Positions 32,813-41,978 of a DNA stretch of 64,000 bases are shown piece after piece. A program made the position numbers and the translations under genes. Positions within the stretch are counted from its first letter, which is position 1. Each line of letters opens with the position of its first letter. Below the pieces are notes generated by a model. The model saw nothing but the letters and a program-made list of their open reading frames with translations, had not been told where the DNA came from and ran no database searches. This DNA is from Sulfitobacter sp. BSw21498 (GTDB lineage: Bacteria > Pseudomonadota > Alphaproteobacteria > Rhodobacterales > Rhodobacteraceae), in the NCBI RefSeq assembly GCF_006064855.1, contig NZ_CP040753.1, forward strand, positions 186,001 to 250,000, read 5' to 3'.

Positions 32813-34329
32813 TGACACTGCGCAGTGCCGCTTGGATGCGGTTCGGGGCAGCGGTGCTTGCCGGCGTTGCCGCGGCCTTTGGGCAGGCCCCGTATGATCT
32901 GCCGCTGGTTTTGCTGGCCGCCCTCGCAGCGGTGCTGCTGATCTACCGCCGCATTGCAACGTCGCGCCAAGCGGCTGCGATCGGCTGGGGTTTTGGCTTT
33001 GGGTATTTCATCCACGGCTGGTCATGGCTGGTGTCGCCCTTCATGGTTGATCCCGAACGCTACGCCTGGATGGCCCCGTTTGCCGTAGTCGGGCTGACCG
33101 GCGGCTTGGCGCTGTTCTGGGCAGCGGCGTTCTATGGCGCGCGCAGGTTGTCCGCGCAGGTTTGGCCGCTGATCTTCGTGCTGCCCGCCGCAGAAATGCT
33201 GCGCGGGTATCTGTTTACTGGCTTCCCTTGGGGCATGTTCTCGCAATCCTTGGTTAACGTATGGCCGGGGCAGGGGCTGGCACTGATCGGCCCCTACGGG
33301 ATGACACTTGCGGTTGTCGCGCTAGCCGTGGCCGTGGTGCAGCGCGCCGGTGGATCCGTGCTGCGTCAGGCTGCTGTCTGGGGCGCGCGCGTATGCACTG
33401 TGCTGGCTTTGACCGTCCCGTTCGGCGGTCCAGATGCCGTTTTGACCCAGCATATGATCCGCATGGTGCAGCCCAACGCGGCGCAGAAAGACAAGTGGGA
33501 TCCCGCCAAGATTCCGGAGTTCTTTGATCGTCAGCTCGCTTTGACCAGCGCCGCTCCGGCGCAAGGGGATGCGGCCCCTGATCTGATCCTTTGGTCCGAA
33601 ACCGCCATCGCGTGGCCGTTGGATCTGGCCCATGGCGCGTTGACCTATATCAGCGAAGCCGCAGCCGGTACGCCCGTGGTGCTGGGGGTGCAGCGGCGCG
33701 ACGACATGGCCTATTACAACTCGGCTGTGCTGCTTGGCCCCGATGCAGAGGTGGTTCAGATCTATGACAAACACCATCTGGTGCCCTTTGGCGAATACAT
33801 CCCCTTTGGCGACATTCTGGGTCGGATAGGACTGCGCGGCATGGCGGCACAGTTTGGCAGCGGCTTTTCCTCTGGTCCGGGCGCAGAGCTAATGGATCTG
33901 GGGGATCTGGGTGCCGCGCTGCCGTTGATCTGCTACGAGGCCGTGTTCGCCCGCGACGTCAACGCGGCACCGGCGCGTCCGGCGTTTCTGATGCAGCTGA
34001 CCAATGATGCGTGGTTTGGCAAGGGGCAGGGGCCATTGCAGCACTTGGCCCAAGCGCGGATGCGCGCGATAGAGCAGGGTCTGCCCATGGCGCGCGTCGC
34101 CAATACCGGCGTGTCGGCGATGATTGATCCATGGGGCCGCATCACGAAAAGCCTTGCCTTGAACCAAGCCGGCTTTCTGGATGCACGTTTGCCCGGCCCA
34201 CGCCCTGCGACACCCTATAGCAGGTGGGGCGAATGGCCGTTTCTTTTCATCACTTTGGCAGGATTTGCCCTTGTTATCCTGCGCAAACGTCGCAACTTAA
34301 AGTTTGACCACAGGGGCAGGCATAGCTAA
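32812..34329 (+). CDS. lnt: Apolipoprotein N-acyltransferase
   Basis: A 505-aa inner-membrane enzyme that adds the third acyl chain to the N-terminal Cys of lipoproteins. About six N-terminal membrane segments precede a nitrilase-type catalytic domain with the triad Glu in LWSETAIAWP, Lys in YDKHHLVPFGEYIPF and Cys in LPLICYEAVFARD. A last membrane segment (FLFITLAGFALVIL) lies at the C-terminus. It is coupled to corC by TGATG. The small lipoprotein encoded at 29836 would be among its substrates. Confidence 0.95.
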   Translation: MTLRSAAWMRFGAAVLAGVAAAFGQAPYDLPLVLLAALAAVLLIYRRIATSRQAAAIGWGFGFGYFIHGWSWLVSPFMVDPERYAWMAPFAVVGLTGGLALFWAAAFYGARRLSAQVWPLIFVLPAAEMLRGYLFTGFPWGMFSQSLVNVWPGQGLALIGPYGMTLAVVALAVAVVQRAGGSVLRQAAVWGARVCTVLALTVPFGGPDAVLTQHMIRMVQPNAAQKDKWDPAKIPEFFDRQLALTSAAPAQGDAAPDLILWSETAIAWPLDLAHGALTYISEAAAGTPVVLGVQRRDDMAYYNSAVLLGPDAEVVQIYDKHHLVPFGEYIPFGDILGRIGLRGMAAQFGSGFSSGPGAELMDLGDLGAALPLICYEAVFARDVNAAPARPAFLMQLTNDAWFGKGQGPLQHLAQARMRAIEQGLPMARVANTGVSAMIDPWGRITKSLALNQAGFLDARLPGPRPATPYSRWGEWPFLFITLAGFALVILRKRRNLKFDHRGRHS

Positions 34330-34340
34330 GCCCCGCTAAT

Positions 34341-34385
34341 CGGCCACAACGGCTTCCTGACGTGGCTATGAAACCTATTGGAGCA
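34341..34385 (+). promoter_or_regulatory. SAM/SAH riboswitch controlling metK translation
   Basis: The sequence carries the near-invariant SAM/SAH core: stem GCCAC (34343-34347) pairing with GTGGC (34362-34366), loop AACGGCTTCCTGAC between them, a linker, and ATTGGAGCA (34377-34385). TTCC/GCTTCC in the loop pairs with GGAGC to form the pseudoknot. GGAG is also the only ribosome site of metK, 6 bases before its ATG, so ligand binding should hide it and lower SAM synthase production. This class is known from Rhodobacterales upstream of metK. Confidence 0.93.
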
Positions 34386-34389
34386 CTAA

Positions 34390-35574
34390 ATGTCCCGCAA
34401 GAATTATACGTTCACTTCGGAATCCGTTTCCGAGGGCCACCCGGATAAGGTCTGCGACCGGATTTCCGACGCAGTACTTGACGCCTTTCTCACCGAAGAG
34501 CCCGAAGCGCGGGTGGCAGCCGAGACTTTTGCCACAACCAATCGGGTGATCATCGGCGGCGAAGTGGGCCTGTCAAACAAGTCCAAATTGGACGAATACC
34601 TTGGCAAGATCGACGGCATCGCCCGTAAGTGCATCAAGGATATCGGGTACGAGCAGGACGAATTCCACCACGCCACCTGCGAGATCACCAACCTGCTGCA
34701 CCCCCAGTCGGCGCATATTGCGCAGGGTGTGGACGCGTCGGGCGACAAGGAAGAAGGGGCAGGCGATCAGGGCATCATGTTCGGTTTCGCCACCACTGAA
34801 ACGCCAGAGCTGATGCCGGCGCCGATACACTATGCCCATGCGATCCTGCGCCGTCTGGCCGAGGTGCGCAAAGACGGCACCGAGCCGACGCTGCGCCCTG
34901 ACGCGAAAAGCCAGCTTTCCGTGCGCTATGAAGACGGCAAACCTGTTGGCGTGTCCTCTATCGTGCTGTCGACGCAGCACGCCGACGCGGGCCAGACCAG
35001 CGCCGATATTCGCGATATTGTCGAACCTTATATCACCCAAGTCCTGCCCGAAGGCTGGATCACACCGGACACCGAATGGTGGGTGAACCCGACGGGGACA
35101 TTCGTGATTGGCGGTCCTGACGGTGATGCCGGCCTGACCGGTCGCAAGATCATCGTGGATACCTATGGCGGTGCGGCACCGCACGGGGGCGGCGCGTTCT
35201 CGGGCAAAGATCCGACAAAGGTTGACCGCTCTGCTGCCTATGTCGCGCGCTATCTGGCCAAGAACGTCGTCGCCGCGGGTCTGGCAGAGAAATGCACGAT
35301 CCAGCTGAGCTATGCGATCGGCGTATCAAAGCCCTTGTCGATCTATTGCGACACCTATGGCGGCGACGCCGATGTGTCGGATGCCGCGATTGAAAAAGCG
35401 ATCCGCCAGATCATCGACCTGACCCCACGGGGCATCCGCGAGCATCTGGAGCTGAACAAGCCGATCTATGAACGCACAGCTGCCTATGGCCACTTTGGCC
35501 GCGCGCCCGAAGCGGACGGCGGGTTCAGCTGGGAAAAGACCGATCTGGTCGATGCACTGAAAGCCGCACTGTAA
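34390..35574 (+). CDS. metK: S-adenosylmethionine synthase
   Basis: A 394-aa enzyme making SAM from methionine and ATP. Motifs: [20 protein letters not shown] at the start (His and Asp of the active site), [16 protein letters not shown] near 118-133, the Gly-rich loop [19 protein letters not shown] near 267-285. Length is typical. A SAM/SAH riboswitch overlaps its ribosome binding site, and a perfect palindromic terminator follows, so it can be a single-gene unit inside the lnt...trmB block. Confidence 0.97.
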   Translation: MSRKNYTFTSESVSEGHPDKVCDRISDAVLDAFLTEEPEARVAAETFATTNRVIIGGEVGLSNKSKLDEYLGKIDGIARKCIKDIGYEQDEFHHATCEITNLLHPQSAHIAQGVDASGDKEEGAGDQGIMFGFATTETPELMPAPIHYAHAILRRLAEVRKDGTEPTLRPDAKSQLSVRYEDGKPVGVSSIVLSTQHADAGQTSADIRDIVEPYITQVLPEGWITPDTEWWVNPTGTFVIGGPDGDAGLTGRKIIVDTYGGAAPHGGGAFSGKDPTKVDRSAAYVARYLAKNVVAAGLAEKCTIQLSYAIGVSKPLSIYCDTYGGDADVSDAAIEKAIRQIIDLTPRGIREHLELNKPIYERTAAYGHFGRAPEADGGFSWEKTDLVDALKAAL

Positions 35575-35592
35575 GCAAGCGCGGTATTGGAC

Positions 35593-35627
35593 GCGAAAGG
35601 GCAGCCCGTGGGCTGCCCTTTCGCTTT
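35593..35627 (+). terminator. Terminator after metK
   Basis: A perfect 15-bp inverted repeat, GCGAAAGGGCAGCCC and its complement, with a 2-base spacer, followed by TTT. It lies 18 bases after the metK stop. Confidence 0.85.
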
Positions 35628-35822
35628 GGCGGGGTGCGCCCAAAGGGGGTGCGGCGCGCCCAAGCCGGGGCGCTTGCCGATAGAGATATGGCTGATGCTC
35701 TTGGTCAGGAACCCTTTGATCCGTGTCGGGATCATCGCAAAGCCGTCAGCAAGACGGGCTTTTGCGTCGGGGGATCACGCGGAATGTTGCGCCCGTAGCC
35801 ATCGCAGGCTAAAGCCAGCGCC

Positions 35823-36524
35823 ATGACACATCCAGAACGCCCCCGCCGCAATTTCTACGGTCGCCTTAAAGGCAAATCGCTTAAGCCAAGCCAGAAAGGC
35901 TATATCGAAGAGGACCTAGAGGCGCTGTCCCCCGGTCCCGTCGATTGGGATGCGAACCCTGACCGCACACCGCTGGATCTGCCGACTTTGTTTGATGGCA
36001 AACCTGTCTGGCTCGAGATCGGCTTTGGCGGTGGTGAACATATGGTGCATCAGGCCGCCCAAAACCCCGACGTGGGTATCATCGGCTGCGAACCCTATAT
36101 CAACGGGGTCGCGATGCTGTTGGGCAAGATCCGCCGCGCGGGGGTCGACAATGTGGCGATCCACCCCGGCGATGCGCGCGATATCTTTGACGTGCTGCCC
36201 GAGGCGTCGATTGACCGCGCTTTTCTGCTCTATCCCGATCCTTGGCCCAAGACCCGCCATCACCGGCGCCGGTTCGTGACGCCTGAACACCTTGAACCGC
36301 TGGTGAAGGTGCTCAAGCCCGGTGCGATTTTCCGTGTCGCGACGGATATTGAGGACTATGTGCGCCAGACGCTTGAACAGGTGCCGCGCCACGGGTTCGA
36401 ATGGCTGGCCGAACGCCCCGGCGACTGGAAAGAACCGTGGGGCGATTGGATTTCCACGCGCTACGAACAAAAAGCCCTGCGCGAGGGACGCGTGCCGCAT
36501 TACCTGACCTTCCGCAAGATCTAA
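35823..36524 (+). CDS. trmB: tRNA (guanine-N7-)-methyltransferase
   Basis: A 233-aa SAM-dependent enzyme that makes m7G46 in tRNA. The SAM loop is LEIGFGGGEHMVHQA near residues 63-77, followed by IGCEPYINGVAMLL; the catalytic region has FLLYPDPWPKTRHHRRRFV near 140-158, the hallmark of TrmB. The basic N-terminus (RRNFYGRLKGKSLKPSQ) is common in alphaproteobacterial members. It follows metK after a terminator, so it probably has its own promoter in the 248-bp gap. Confidence 0.95.
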   Translation: MTHPERPRRNFYGRLKGKSLKPSQKGYIEEDLEALSPGPVDWDANPDRTPLDLPTLFDGKPVWLEIGFGGGEHMVHQAAQNPDVGIIGCEPYINGVAMLLGKIRRAGVDNVAIHPGDARDIFDVLPEASIDRAFLLYPDPWPKTRHHRRRFVTPEHLEPLVKVLKPGAIFRVATDIEDYVRQTLEQVPRHGFEWLAERPGDWKEPWGDWISTRYEQKALREGRVPHYLTFRKI

Positions 36525-36614
36525 GCGGCAGGCAGGCTGCCCCGACGCGGGCAATGGACGGCACGGGATCGCTGGTTTAAGACGGACTTTCAGGAAGTTT
36601 TTTGAGGGTTCTCC

Positions 36615-37967
36615 ATGTCCAGCCAAGCCACGCCCGTCCCGATGACCTCTACCGCTTGCGGCCCGCTGTCCGGCGTGGCCGAGGTGCCCGGCGACAAGTC
36701 GATCTCGCACCGTTCCCTGATTTTGGGCGCGATGTGTGTGGGGGAAACCACCATCAGCGGTCTGCTTGAAGGTGATGACGTGCTGGACACAGCCAAGGCG
36801 ATGCAGGCCTTCGGCGCAGAAGTCACCAATATGGGCGGCGGCAACTGGTCGGTGCGCGGCGTCGGCGTTGGCGGTTTTGCTGAACCTGACGGGGTGATCG
36901 ACTGCGGCAACTCCGGCACGGGGGTACGGTTGATCATGGGGTCGATGGCAACATCCCCGATCAGCGCGACATTTACCGGCGACGCAAGCCTGAACGGTCG
37001 CCCCATGGCGCGGGTCACGGACCCGCTAGCGCTGTTTGGCACGCAAGCCGTGGGCCGCAAAGGCGGGCGTTTGCCGATGACCATCGTGGGGGCCGCTGAC
37101 CCGGTGCCTGTACGTTACACTGTTCCGGTCCCGTCGGCGCAGGTAAAATCTGCCGTGTTGCTGGCGGGCCTGAACGCCCCAGGCAAGACTGTCGTGATCG
37201 AGGCCGAGGCCACGCGCGACCATACCGAGCGCATGTTGGCGGGCTTTGGCGCTGAAATCACAGTCGAAGACACCGACGAGGGCCGTGTGATCACTCTGAC
37301 CGGCCAGCCAGAACTGCAAGCGCAGCATGTCGATGTCCCGCGCGATCCGTCCTCGGCTGCGTTTCCTGTCTGTGCCGCGTTGATTGTGCCGGGGTCGGAT
37401 GTGCTGGTGCCAGGCATCGGGTTGAACCCGACGCGGGCAGGGCTGTTCACCACATTGCGCGAAATGGGGGCCGACCTGACCTATGAGAATGAACGGACCG
37501 AGGGCGGTGAGCCTGTTGCTGATCTGCGGGCAAAGTTTTCGCCCGATCTGAAAGGCATCGAGGTGCCACCAGCCCGCGCAGCGTCGATGATTGACGAATA
37601 TCCGGTGCTGTCTGTCGTCGCCTCCTTTGCGCAGGGCCAAACGATGATGCGCGGCGTCAAAGAGCTGCGCGTCAAGGAAAGCGACCGGATCGATGCGATG
37701 GCCAAGGGGCTGCGCGCCAACGGGATCGAAGTGGACGAGGGCCCTGATTGGTGGGCGGTAACCGGACGGGGGCACGGGAACGTGCCGGGCGGTGCGACCT
37801 GTGCCAGCCAGCTGGACCACCGGATTGCAATGTCTTTCATGATCCTTGGCATGGCCGCGGCGTCGCCCGTCAGTGTGGATGACGGGGCACCCATCACCAC
37901 GTCCTTCCCGATCTTCGAGCCGCTGATGAAACGTCTTGGTGCGAATGTGACACAGGGGGAGGCATAA
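36615..37967 (+). CDS. aroA: 3-phosphoshikimate 1-carboxyvinyltransferase (EPSP synthase)
   Basis: A 450-aa enzyme joining phosphoenolpyruvate to shikimate-3-phosphate in aromatic amino acid synthesis. Conserved pieces: [17 protein letters not shown] near residues 24-40, [14 protein letters not shown] near 96-109, and [15 protein letters not shown]. Asn-Ser-Gly-Thr-Gly with VRL is the class II-like variant often found in alphaproteobacteria; Gly/Ala differences near NSGT affect glyphosate sensitivity in this group, but I cannot predict the outcome. GAGGG precedes the start, and the stop overlaps cmk by TAATG. Confidence 0.95.
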   Translation: MSSQATPVPMTSTACGPLSGVAEVPGDKSISHRSLILGAMCVGETTISGLLEGDDVLDTAKAMQAFGAEVTNMGGGNWSVRGVGVGGFAEPDGVIDCGNSGTGVRLIMGSMATSPISATFTGDASLNGRPMARVTDPLALFGTQAVGRKGGRLPMTIVGAADPVPVRYTVPVPSAQVKSAVLLAGLNAPGKTVVIEAEATRDHTERMLAGFGAEITVEDTDEGRVITLTGQPELQAQHVDVPRDPSSAAFPVCAALIVPGSDVLVPGIGLNPTRAGLFTTLREMGADLTYENERTEGGEPVADLRAKFSPDLKGIEVPPARAASMIDEYPVLSVVASFAQGQTMMRGVKELRVKESDRIDAMAKGLRANGIEVDEGPDWWAVTGRGHGNVPGGATCASQLDHRIAMSFMILGMAAASPVSVDDGAPITTSFPIFEPLMKRLGANVTQGEA

Positions 37968-38581
37968 TGCTGGGATTTACCGTTGCGATTGACGGGCCAG
38001 CTGCGGCGGGCAAGGGCACCGTAGGGCGCGCCGTCGCTGCACATTTCGGCTTTGCGCATCTGGATACCGGCCTGCTGTACCGTGCCGTCGGGGCCAAGGT
38101 GCTGGACGGCATGACCGCCGAAGAGGCCGCGCTGACCTTGCAGGCCGATGACCTCGAGAATGACCAGCTGCGCACCAACGCTGTGGCAGAGGCTGCAAGC
38201 CTCGCCGCTGCAATTCCCGCTGTGCGTGCCGCCTTGGTCGATTTCCAGCGCAGCTTTGCCATGCGGGCAGGGGGCGCGGTTCTGGACGGGCGTGACATCG
38301 GCACCGTGATCTGCCCCGATGCGCCGGTAAAGCTGTTCATCACCGCCACACCAGAGGTGCGCGCGCAGCGCCGCTTTGTCGAGCTAAGCGCCAAAGGGGC
38401 AGAGGTCACACTCGAAGGGGTTTTGGCCGATGTTCAGGCCCGCGACGCGCGCGACAGCACCCGCGCCGAGGCACCATTAAAGCCCGCCGAGGATGCCGAA
38501 CTGATGGACACGTCGACAATGGATATCGAAACGGCCGTGGCGCGCGCAATTGCACTGGTGGCAGCGCGGCAGGGTGTTTGA
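37967..38581 (+). CDS. cmk: Cytidylate kinase
   Basis: A 204-aa nucleoside-monophosphate kinase converting CMP/dCMP to the diphosphate. The P-loop is [19 protein letters not shown] near residues 5-23; [10 protein letters not shown] and [17 protein letters not shown] are the CMP-binding segments, and [16 protein letters not shown] the Arg-rich lid. It is translationally coupled to aroA (TAATG). In many bacteria rpsA follows cmk directly; here a rhodanese gene lies between. Confidence 0.95.
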   Translation: MLGFTVAIDGPAAAGKGTVGRAVAAHFGFAHLDTGLLYRAVGAKVLDGMTAEEAALTLQADDLENDQLRTNAVAEAASLAAAIPAVRAALVDFQRSFAMRAGGAVLDGRDIGTVICPDAPVKLFITATPEVRAQRRFVELSAKGAEVTLEGVLADVQARDARDSTRAEAPLKPAEDAELMDTSTMDIETAVARAIALVAARQGV

Positions 38582-38673
38582 GCGCGCTGGAACGAATGGC
38601 GGCGTTTAACGTTGGTCCAAGACGTGCTTAGCGCTAAGCTCGGCGCGACATGAATTAACAAGAGGTGCTGATT

Positions 38674-39051
38674 ATGAAGACCGCTCAAGATTATCTCGAC
38701 GCTGCCAATGCCGTTGTCCCCAAGATGGACGCTAAAGATGCGATTGCGAAACACGCCAAGGGCGAAGGCATCTTCATTGATGTGCGCGACTCTGGTGACA
38801 TCGCCAAAAGCGGCACAATCAAGGGCGCACACCGCGTGCCGCGTGGCATGATCGAATTCCGCGCCGATGCGAACAAAGAAGAGATGTATAACCCGATCTT
38901 CAAGAAAGACGCGGAAATCTATTTGATTTGCGGGGCGGGCGGCCAAGCCGCGTTGTCGGGCAAGACCCTACACGACATGGGCTTTAGCAATGTCACCAAC
39001 ATTGGTGGTTTCCCCGGCTGGAAAGACGCGGGCGGCCCGACCGAAGCCTAA
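38674..39051 (+). CDS. Rhodanese-like domain protein
   Basis: A 125-aa single rhodanese domain. The fold elements IFIDVRDSGDIAKSGTIKGA near 31-50 and RVPRGMIEF are clear, and the catalytic Cys is in YLICGAGGQAALSGKTLHDM near residue 88. The CGAGGQA loop fits sulfur-transfer or persulfide-handling members. The start at MKTAQDY is chosen because AGAGG lies 8 bases upstream. It sits between cmk and rpsA with its own small terminator, so it is probably a single gene. Sulfur donor and acceptor are unknown. Confidence 0.88.
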   Translation: MKTAQDYLDAANAVVPKMDAKDAIAKHAKGEGIFIDVRDSGDIAKSGTIKGAHRVPRGMIEFRADANKEEMYNPIFKKDAEIYLICGAGGQAALSGKTLHDMGFSNVTNIGGFPGWKDAGGPTEA

Positions 39052-39080
39052 GCGTCACGGCGCATGACGGATCACGAGAG

Positions 39081-39102
39081 GGCAGGCTGCGGTCTGCCTT
39101 TT
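39081..39102 (+). terminator. Terminator after the rhodanese gene
   Basis: GGCAG and CTGCC pair around an 8-base loop (GCTGCGGT), followed by TTTTC. It is short but well placed, 29 bases after the stop. Confidence 0.6.
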
Positions 39103-39150
39103 CGCACGTCATATCCCCCCGCATACGCAGGCTATAAAGGGTGCCAGCCC

Positions 39151-39179
39151 TTGCGTTTGCTAAAAAACGGGACTATACG
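39151..39179 (+). promoter_or_regulatory. Candidate sigma-70 promoter of rpsA
   Basis: TTGCGT at 39151-39156 and TATACG at 39174-39179 with a 17-base spacer, about 175 bases upstream of the rpsA start. It would produce a long leader. Confidence 0.45.
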
Positions 39180-39228
39180 CGCGACTGTCTAAGGGGCGGA
39201 TACACGTTTCGGGCGCAGTATATCAGGC

Positions 39229-39259
39229 AGGGTCGATTTCATCCGGCCCTCTTTGTTTT
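39229..39259 (+). promoter_or_regulatory. Terminator-like hairpin in the rpsA leader
   Basis: AGGGTCG and CGGCCCT form a 7-bp stem (one G-U) with an 8-base loop, followed by CTTTGTTTT. It lies about 70 bases downstream of the candidate promoter and 97 bases before the rpsA start, so it may be an attenuator or the end of a short RNA. The remaining sequence in the 304-bp gap 39052-39355 shows no gene. Confidence 0.4.
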
Positions 39260-39355
39260 GCGGATCGAATCCCATCGTGGATGACAACTTTAACCACAGA
39301 CCGGCGGAGACAACCGCGCGGCCAGAAACCAAATGCTAAAGGAAAATCAAGCTAC

Positions 39356-41032
39356 ATGGCTATGAACTCAATGGAAGACTTCGAAGCACTTTTGGAAGAA
39401 AGCTTTGAAATGGACACGCCCGCAGAGGGCTCAGTTGTCAAAGGCAAGGTTATCGCGATCGAAGCGGGCCAAGCCATTATCGACGTCGGCTACAAGATGG
39501 AAGGCCGCGTCGAGCTGAAAGAATTTGCCGAGCCTGGCGAAGCTCCGAAAGTGGAAGTCGGCGACGAAGTCGAAGTGTTCCTGCGTCAGGTTGAAAACTC
39601 GCGCGGCGAAGCTGTTATCTCCCGTGAGATGGCGCGTCGCGAAGAAGCTTGGGACCGTCTGGAAAAAGCCTATGCCGCAGAAGAGCGCGTTGAAGGCGCG
39701 ATCTTTGGCCGTGTTAAAGGTGGCTTTACCGTTGATCTGGGCGGCGCTGTTGCCTTCCTTCCCGGTTCCCAAGTTGACGTGCGCCCCGTGCGTGATGCCG
39801 GCCCTCTGATGGGTCTGAAGCAGCCGTTCCAAGTTCTGAAAATGGACCGTCGTCGTGGCAACATCGTTGTATCGCGTCGTGCAATCCTTGAAGAATCCCG
39901 TGCCGAACAGCGTGCCGAAGTGATCGGCAACCTGACCGAAGGTCAGGAAGTTGATGGTGTGGTCAAGAACATCACCGAATACGGTGCGTTCGTTGATCTG
40001 GGCGGCGTTGACGGCTTGCTGCACGTCACAGACATGGCATGGCGTCGTGTGAACCACCCATCCGAGATCCTGGCGATCGGCGAAACCATCAAGGTTCAGG
40101 TCATCAAGATCAACAAAGAGACGCACCGCATCTCCTTGGGTATGAAACAGCTGCAAGAAGATCCATGGGATCTGGTTCAAGCCAAGTACCCGCTGGAATC
40201 CACGCACACTGGCCGCGTCACCAACATCACCGATTACGGTGCATTTGTTGAGCTGGAGCCAGGCGTTGAAGGTCTGGTTCACGTGTCCGAAATGTCTTGG
40301 ACCAAAAAGAACGTACACCCCGGCAAGATCGTTTCCACCAGCCAAGAAGTCGAAGTCATGGTTCTGGAAATCGATGGCGCCAAGCGTCGCGTTTCCCTTG
40401 GTTTGAAACAGACCATGCGCAACCCATGGGAAGTGTTCGCTGAAACACACCCAGAAGGCACCGAAGTCGAAGGCGAAGTCAAAAACATCACCGAATTCGG
40501 TCTGTTTGTTGGCTTGCCAGGCGACATCGACGGTATGGTTCACCTGTCCGACCTGAGCTGGGACCAGCGCGGCGAAGAAGCGATCCAAGACTACCGTAAA
40601 GGTGACACGGTTCAGGCCGTTGTTTCCGAAGTCGACGTTGAAAAAGAACGCATCAGCCTGTCGATCAAAGGTGTGGGCGGCGACAAGTTCGCAGAAGCAG
40701 TGGGCGGCGTGAAGCGCGGTTCCGTTGTGACTGTGTCCGTGACCTCCATCGAAGAAGGTGGCATCGAAGTCGAATACGAAGGTATGAAAGCCTTCATCCG
40801 TCGCTCCGATCTGTCGCGTGACCGTGCCGAACAACGCCCCGAGCGTTTCTCGGTTGGTGACAAGGTCGACGTACGCATCACCAACGTGGACGCGAAAGCG
40901 CACCGTCTGGGCGTCTCGATCAAAGCACGCGAAATCGCAGAAGAGAAAGAAGCAGTCGAGCAGTATGGCTCCTCTGACTCCGGCGCATCCTTGGGTGATA
41001 TCCTGGGTGCCGCTCTGAAGGGCGACGAATAA
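39356..41032 (+). CDS. rpsA: 30S ribosomal protein S1
   Basis: A 558-aa protein with six S1 RNA-binding repeats, which brings mRNA to the 30S subunit. Repeats begin with segments such as GSVVKGKVIAIEAGQAIIDV (near residue 24), GAIFGRVKGGFTVDL, GVVKNITEYGAFVDLGGVDG, GRVTNITDYGAFVELEPGVEG and GEVKNITEFGLFVGLPGDIDG. The acidic N-terminus MAMNSMEDFEALLEESFEMD matches roseobacter S1, so the start is taken at 39356, although an in-frame ATG occurs at 39281. GGA lies 12 bases upstream, slightly far. Codon use is strikingly biased, as expected for high expression. Confidence 0.95.
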   Translation: MAMNSMEDFEALLEESFEMDTPAEGSVVKGKVIAIEAGQAIIDVGYKMEGRVELKEFAEPGEAPKVEVGDEVEVFLRQVENSRGEAVISREMARREEAWDRLEKAYAAEERVEGAIFGRVKGGFTVDLGGAVAFLPGSQVDVRPVRDAGPLMGLKQPFQVLKMDRRRGNIVVSRRAILEESRAEQRAEVIGNLTEGQEVDGVVKNITEYGAFVDLGGVDGLLHVTDMAWRRVNHPSEILAIGETIKVQVIKINKETHRISLGMKQLQEDPWDLVQAKYPLESTHTGRVTNITDYGAFVELEPGVEGLVHVSEMSWTKKNVHPGKIVSTSQEVEVMVLEIDGAKRRVSLGLKQTMRNPWEVFAETHPEGTEVEGEVKNITEFGLFVGLPGDIDGMVHLSDLSWDQRGEEAIQDYRKGDTVQAVVSEVDVEKERISLSIKGVGGDKFAEAVGGVKRGSVVTVSVTSIEEGGIEVEYEGMKAFIRRSDLSRDRAEQRPERFSVGDKVDVRITNVDAKAHRLGVSIKAREIAEEKEAVEQYGSSDSGASLGDILGAALKGDE

Positions 41033-41059
41033 GCCTTAGCGCTTATCGCACACAATCTC

Positions 41060-41093
41060 GGGCCTCGCAGTGCAGACTGCGGGGCCCTTTTTC
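41060..41093 (+). terminator. Rho-independent terminator after rpsA
   Basis: GGGCCTCGCAGT pairs with ACTGCGGGGCCC around a short loop, followed by TTTTT. Confidence 0.9.
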
Positions 41094-41309
41094 GTTCCGA
41101 ATCGCAAGGGGGTGCATTGGGGCGGGCGAGGGCGGCTGGCCGCGCCATTCCGGGTGCCGGTGTGAATTATGGCCAAAAAATGACTGCAAAACAGCGACTT
41201 CCCGCCGTTTAATCACGATAATAGAAATTTGGATGACTTCACGAACGCGTTTGGTTTGCTATAGTCCCCTCTAGTTAAGACATAAATTGCGCACCTCGGA
41301 GGACGTTAA

Positions 41310-41594
41310 ATGATCCGGTCAGAACTGATCCAGAAGATTGCCGATGACAATCCCCATCTCTATCAGCGCGACGTTGAGCGGATCGTGAATACCATCTTTG
41401 AAGAGATCACCGGCGCGATGGCCGCCGGGGACCGTGTCGAGCTGCGCGGCTTTGGTGCTTTTTCGGTCAAAAAACGTGACGCGCGCGTGGGACGGAACCC
41501 TCGTACTGGGGAAACGGTTCATGTAGAAGAAAAGCACGTGCCGTTCTTCAAGACCGGTAAACTGCTTAGAGATCGTTTAAACGGGAATTCCTAA
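41310..41594 (+). CDS. ihfB: Integration host factor subunit beta
   Basis: A 94-aa HU/IHF DNA-bending protein. [20 protein letters not shown] is the IhfB start; the DNA-binding arm is [20 protein letters not shown] near residues 46-65 with the intercalating Pro. GGAGG lies 7 bases before the ATG. A TATAGT at 41262 may be its -10 element, though no good -35 is seen. It is coupled by TAATG to the following lapA gene. The rpsA-ihfB order is widespread in proteobacteria. Confidence 0.95.
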   Translation: MIRSELIQKIADDNPHLYQRDVERIVNTIFEEITGAMAAGDRVELRGFGAFSVKKRDARVGRNPRTGETVHVEEKHVPFFKTGKLLRDRLNGNS

Positions 41595-41944
41595 TGCGCT
41601 ATGTTCGCTACCTCTGCATCGCAGTCTTCGCCATTGCACTGATCGCGGTCGCCTTGGCCAACCGGTCTATGGTGTCGCTGAAATTGCTGCCGACCGAGGT
41701 TTCGGGCTGGTTCGCAATGAACCCTGAAATCCAGGTGCCGCTGTTCATTGTTATTCTGGGCAGCATCATCGCCGGCCTTCTTGTCGGTTTTGTCTGGGAA
41801 TGGATTCGTGAATACGGCCAACGTGCTGAAGCCGCCCGTCAGGCCCGCGAAATGCGCCGGTTGGAGCGTGAAGTCGCACGGTTGAAGGGCGAGAAGTATC
41901 AGGACCAAGACGAGGTTCTGGCGTTGCTGGATCAAGCAAGCTAA
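41594..41944 (+). CDS. lapA: LapA-domain (DUF1049) inner-membrane protein
   Basis: A 116-aa membrane protein with two hydrophobic helices (YLCIAVFAIALIAVALA near residues 5-21 and VPLFIVILGSIIAGLLVGFV near 50-69) and a C-terminal coiled coil (AREMRRLEREVARLKGEK). This is the LapA/DUF1049 layout; in E. coli LapA works with LapB in controlling lipopolysaccharide synthesis via LpxC turnover. A lapB-like TPR gene is not next to it here. It overlaps ihfB by TAATG and is followed by trpF after 34 bases. Confidence 0.88.
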   Translation: MRYVRYLCIAVFAIALIAVALANRSMVSLKLLPTEVSGWFAMNPEIQVPLFIVILGSIIAGLLVGFVWEWIREYGQRAEAARQAREMRRLEREVARLKGEKYQDQDEVLALLDQAS

Positions 41945-41978
41945 GCGGGCCTATGCCCCTTAGCGCAGGAACCATTCG

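Noticed and set aside
39281..39355. In-frame 25-codon N-terminal extension of rpsA
   Set aside because: The family starts at the acidic segment encoded from 39356; no ribosome site precedes 39281, though the extension cannot be fully excluded.
39431..40903. 490-codon minus-strand open frame opposite rpsA
   Set aside because: Phe/Asp/His-rich shadow caused by the biased codon use of rpsA; no ribosome site or domain.
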